In this document: piece after piece, positions 4,633-5,829 of the stretch
How the letters are laid out: every line of letters begins with the position of its first letter
How positions within the stretch are numbered: the stretch's first letter is position 1
Source of the DNA: Treponema sp.
Lineage (GTDB): Bacteria; Spirochaetota; Spirochaetia; Treponematales; Breznakiellaceae
NCBI GenBank assembly: GCA_009780285.1
Contig: WRAL01000111.1
Coordinates: 1-5,829 of the forward strand
Direction: 5' to 3'
DNA length: 5,829 nucleotides
Translations under genes and position numbers: made by a program
Notes under the pieces: model-generated
Database searches by the model: none
What the model saw: only the letters and a program-made list of their open reading frames with translations
What the model was told of the DNA's origin: nothing

Positions 4633-5271
4633 ATGCGGAAAAAACTTTGCCTTATCGCGCTTGCGGCATTGCTCGGCCTCGCCTCCTGCGCGAGCGGCCC
4701 CGTCGCCAAACCCGAGCCGGGGGTATTTACGATCACGGGCCTTGAGGATCACGACGGAAAATACGCGCTTCTTGTCGGAATGATCGGATTCATGGAGCTG
4801 TTCGAGGAAATAACCGAGGACATGACCGAAGAGATGATCGAAAAGATGGTCGAAAAAATCGCCCGGGAAATGGATGTCAGGGTGCTTGTGGGAATCGATG
4901 GCTTCGATTTCTTGTCGGGGGTGATGACCCTGCCGAAGATCGAGGGCGGCAAGACAGGCGTTTTCATGTGGGCTTTCGCCGAGGATGTATTTCTGGACAG
5001 GTGGTACGGCGACGCGCAAAAGGCAATCGTAGGCATCCTGCTTGTGGACAGGGGAACTATCGGCCCTGACAATTACGATCTGCTTGACGCGAGCTTTAGC
5101 GCCCTGAACGCCGGGAACTTTGATATCGAGAACTTTAACATCGAGGATTTTTATACCTCTCAGCTGATAATTTTCCTCGACGTTTCTTTCGAGAACGGAA
5201 GCGCGACTCAAAGGTTCGAGGACAGACTCATTCCCGGAGTTTCCGACAATATTTTCAGCTCGATGCCCTAG
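4633..5271 (+). CDS. Small acidic lipoprotein, treponemal surface type, unknown function
   Basis: 212 residues from the ATG at 4633, chosen because AAGGAG lies six bases upstream and a lipoprotein signal begins there. The signal is MRKK, a hydrophobic core, then lipobox LASC with Cys19 as the lipidated residue. An ATG 20 codons upstream only adds a charged non-signal stretch. Residues 31-50 (VFTITGLEDHDGKYALLVG) and 178-194 (LIIFLDVSFENGSATQR) flank a core containing VMTLPKIEGGKTGVFMWAF and AIVGILLVDRGTI. This pattern resembles repeated beta modules in treponemal lipoproteins as I remember them. An acidic helix of five four-residue units (residues 58-77) interrupts the module after its first strand. 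Pentads NFDIE, NFNIE, then DFY, occur at 162-173. It probably sits at the outer or inner membrane surface. No enzyme motif is visible. Confidence 0.8.
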   Translation: MRKKLCLIALAALLGLASCASGPVAKPEPGVFTITGLEDHDGKYALLVGMIGFMELFEEITEDMTEEMIEKMVEKIAREMDVRVLVGIDGFDFLSGVMTLPKIEGGKTGVFMWAFAEDVFLDRWYGDAQKAIVGILLVDRGTIGPDNYDLLDASFSALNAGNFDIENFNIEDFYTSQLIIFLDVSFENGSATQRFEDRLIPGVSDNIFSSMP

Positions 5272-5272
5272 C

Positions 5273-5372
5273 GTTCCGGAATATTCAAATGACGGTATGC
5301 AGGTTGAGGTAATTCTTTGCCAGGCAAGGAATTACCGAACGTTTCGATTTTGCAAACCGAATATTCCAGAAC
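5273..5372. repeat. 100-bp inverted-repeat element between convergent genes
   Basis: The arms GTTCCGGAATATTC (5273-5286) and GAATATTCCAGAAC (5359-5372) are complementary at 13 of 14 positions. CTAGC occurs at 5268-5272, immediately left of the element, and at 5374-5378, one base beyond its right end. This could be a 5-bp target duplication, but it also contains the stop codons of both flanking genes. The interior holds a second palindrome. There is no coding frame. A MITE-like insertion is plausible. Confidence 0.6.
5308..5336. terminator. Strong hairpin, possible bidirectional terminator
   Basis: GGTAATTCTTTGCC (5308-5321) pairs with GGCAAGGAATTACC (5323-5336), with one G-T wobble and a one-base centre. 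It lies between two converging genes, where a shared terminator is expected. No T-run directly follows on either strand (the nearest, TTTT, is at 5347-5350), so factor-independent termination is uncertain. Confidence 0.45.
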
Positions 5373-5373
5373 A

Positions 5374-5625
5374 CTAGCGGCGCGGGATCAGCTGGGAAAG
5401 ATAGGCCCAAAGCATGTCCCTGTACTCGCCGCCTATTCTTTGCTCGGCTATCGCGAAGGCGCGGTTTATCGCCTCGGCCTCGGTTCTGTGCCCTTCGCGC
5501 AGGCTAAAGCTAAAGGGCACAAGCGAGGCGCCGGTTCCAAGCTCGACAAGGTTAGCCGTCAATTCCATCCGCGCGAAAACGTAATTTTTCATTCCAACAC
5601 TATCAATTTTTTCGCCGTGCGCCAT
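5374..5625 (-). CDS. Small ORF, second copy of a tandem domain
   Basis: 83 residues with no signal peptide. From residue 20 (MELTANLVELGTGASLVPF onwards, ending YLSQLIPRR) it aligns with the C-terminus of the upstream ORF at roughly 27 identities in 65 positions by hand count, with one gap. It therefore appears to be a duplicated beta-strand-plus-helix module. The shared signature is MELxAxL, TGAxLxPF, then EYxxxLxxYLxxLxPR. The ATG overlaps the upstream TAA (TAATG), and GAGG lies five bases before it, so coupled translation is possible. The alternative is a frameshift that split a two-module protein: the frame stays open at least ten codons upstream of the ATG. I do not name the family. A lack of its own export signal makes an independent periplasmic role doubtful. 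Confidence 0.55.
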   Translation of the reverse strand: MAHGEKIDSVGMKNYVFARMELTANLVELGTGASLVPFSFSLREGHRTEAEAINRAFAIAEQRIGGEYRDMLWAYLSQLIPRR

Positions 5626-5829
5626 TACAGCCTCGGCGTTAGTCGCGCCAGGTATTCGGACAGCCGCGCCGCGTACTCGCTGAGTATTCTGTCGCCGGCC
5701 TCGCGCAAGGCAAAGTTTTCCGCGTCCGGCACGGTCAGCGCGCCGCGCCCGCGAAAGTTTAGGTTGAACGGCAGCAGAACGGCGCCTGTGTTTGTGTCGG
5801 CAAGGCTTGCGCTTAGTTCCATTACGGTA
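5625..5829 (-). CDS. 3' end of an upstream gene, first copy of the tandem domain (partial)
   Basis: The frame is open from the window edge to a TAA at 5627-5625 and encodes TVMELSASL through YLARLTPRL, 67 residues. The Met at 5822 is unlikely to be the start, because the matching residue in the downstream copy is internal. The gene probably continues beyond 5829, where any signal peptide would lie. The module has an amphipathic strand pair around TGAVLLPFNLNF and a long C-terminal helix with EYAARLSEYLARL. Function is unknown. It looks like an envelope-protein module, but this is inference only. Confidence 0.6.
   Translation of the reverse strand, partial: TVMELSASLADTNTGAVLLPFNLNFRGRGALTVPDAENFALREAGDRILSEYAARLSEYLARLTPRL

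Noticed and set aside
4411..5211. 266-codon minus-strand ORF antisense to the lipoprotein gene
   Set aside because: The opposite strand has a ribosome site, promoter boxes, a lipobox and a sensible protein. This ORF is open because of the GC-rich codon bias of the sense gene.

Overview
The window looks like chromosomal DNA from a GC-rich spirochaete, probably Treponema-like. This is an inference. It rests on a SPOR-domain and a DPBB-domain envelope protein with treponemal-style sequences, a small lipoprotein carrying 'TITGL...DGKYALL' and 'FENGSA' segments that I recall from treponemal surface lipoproteins, and a single-domain EamA (COG2510-type) transporter. There is no rRNA, tRNA, CRISPR array, transposase or phage gene.

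Layout. Bases 1-119 hold the 3' end of a plus-strand gene. Two minus-strand genes follow: 167-889 (signal peptide, six perfect LS heptads, Pro-rich linker, SPOR domain) and, upstream of it, 1191-1850 (signal peptide, RlpA-like double-psi beta-barrel, helical tail). Each has its own promoter with the same unusual boxes (GTTGATT, then CATAATTAAA). The gap between them holds a cluster of three hairpins. A plus-strand J-domain-like gene (2023-2694) then converges, with a 4-base stop overlap, on a minus-strand block of three genes: a small three-helix membrane protein (2691-3089), a small beta-rich exported protein (3214-3807) and an EamA transporter (3850-4266). Good or fair promoter boxes lie 6 bases before the ATG of the last two, which suggests leaderless mRNAs. 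Bases 4300-4580 are non-coding and built from repeats, including an approximately 100-bp REPIN-like inverted pair of hairpins. A plus-strand lipoprotein gene follows (4633-5271). It is separated from two minus-strand tandem paralogous ORFs (5374-5625 and 5625-5829, the latter cut by the window end) by a 100-bp inverted-repeat element that exactly fills the space between their stop codons.

How the parts may work together. The most interesting unit is the 167-1850 pair. RlpA proteins normally combine a DPBB domain and a SPOR domain in one chain. Here the two domains are on adjacent genes whose signal peptides, helical segments and promoters look related. The DPBB half also lacks the catalytic His and Asp. 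I read this as a duplicated, split and probably non-enzymatic RlpA derivative that may act at the septum or on peptidoglycan. The rest of the window is a mix of envelope genes and intergenic palindromes, with no other obvious pathway.
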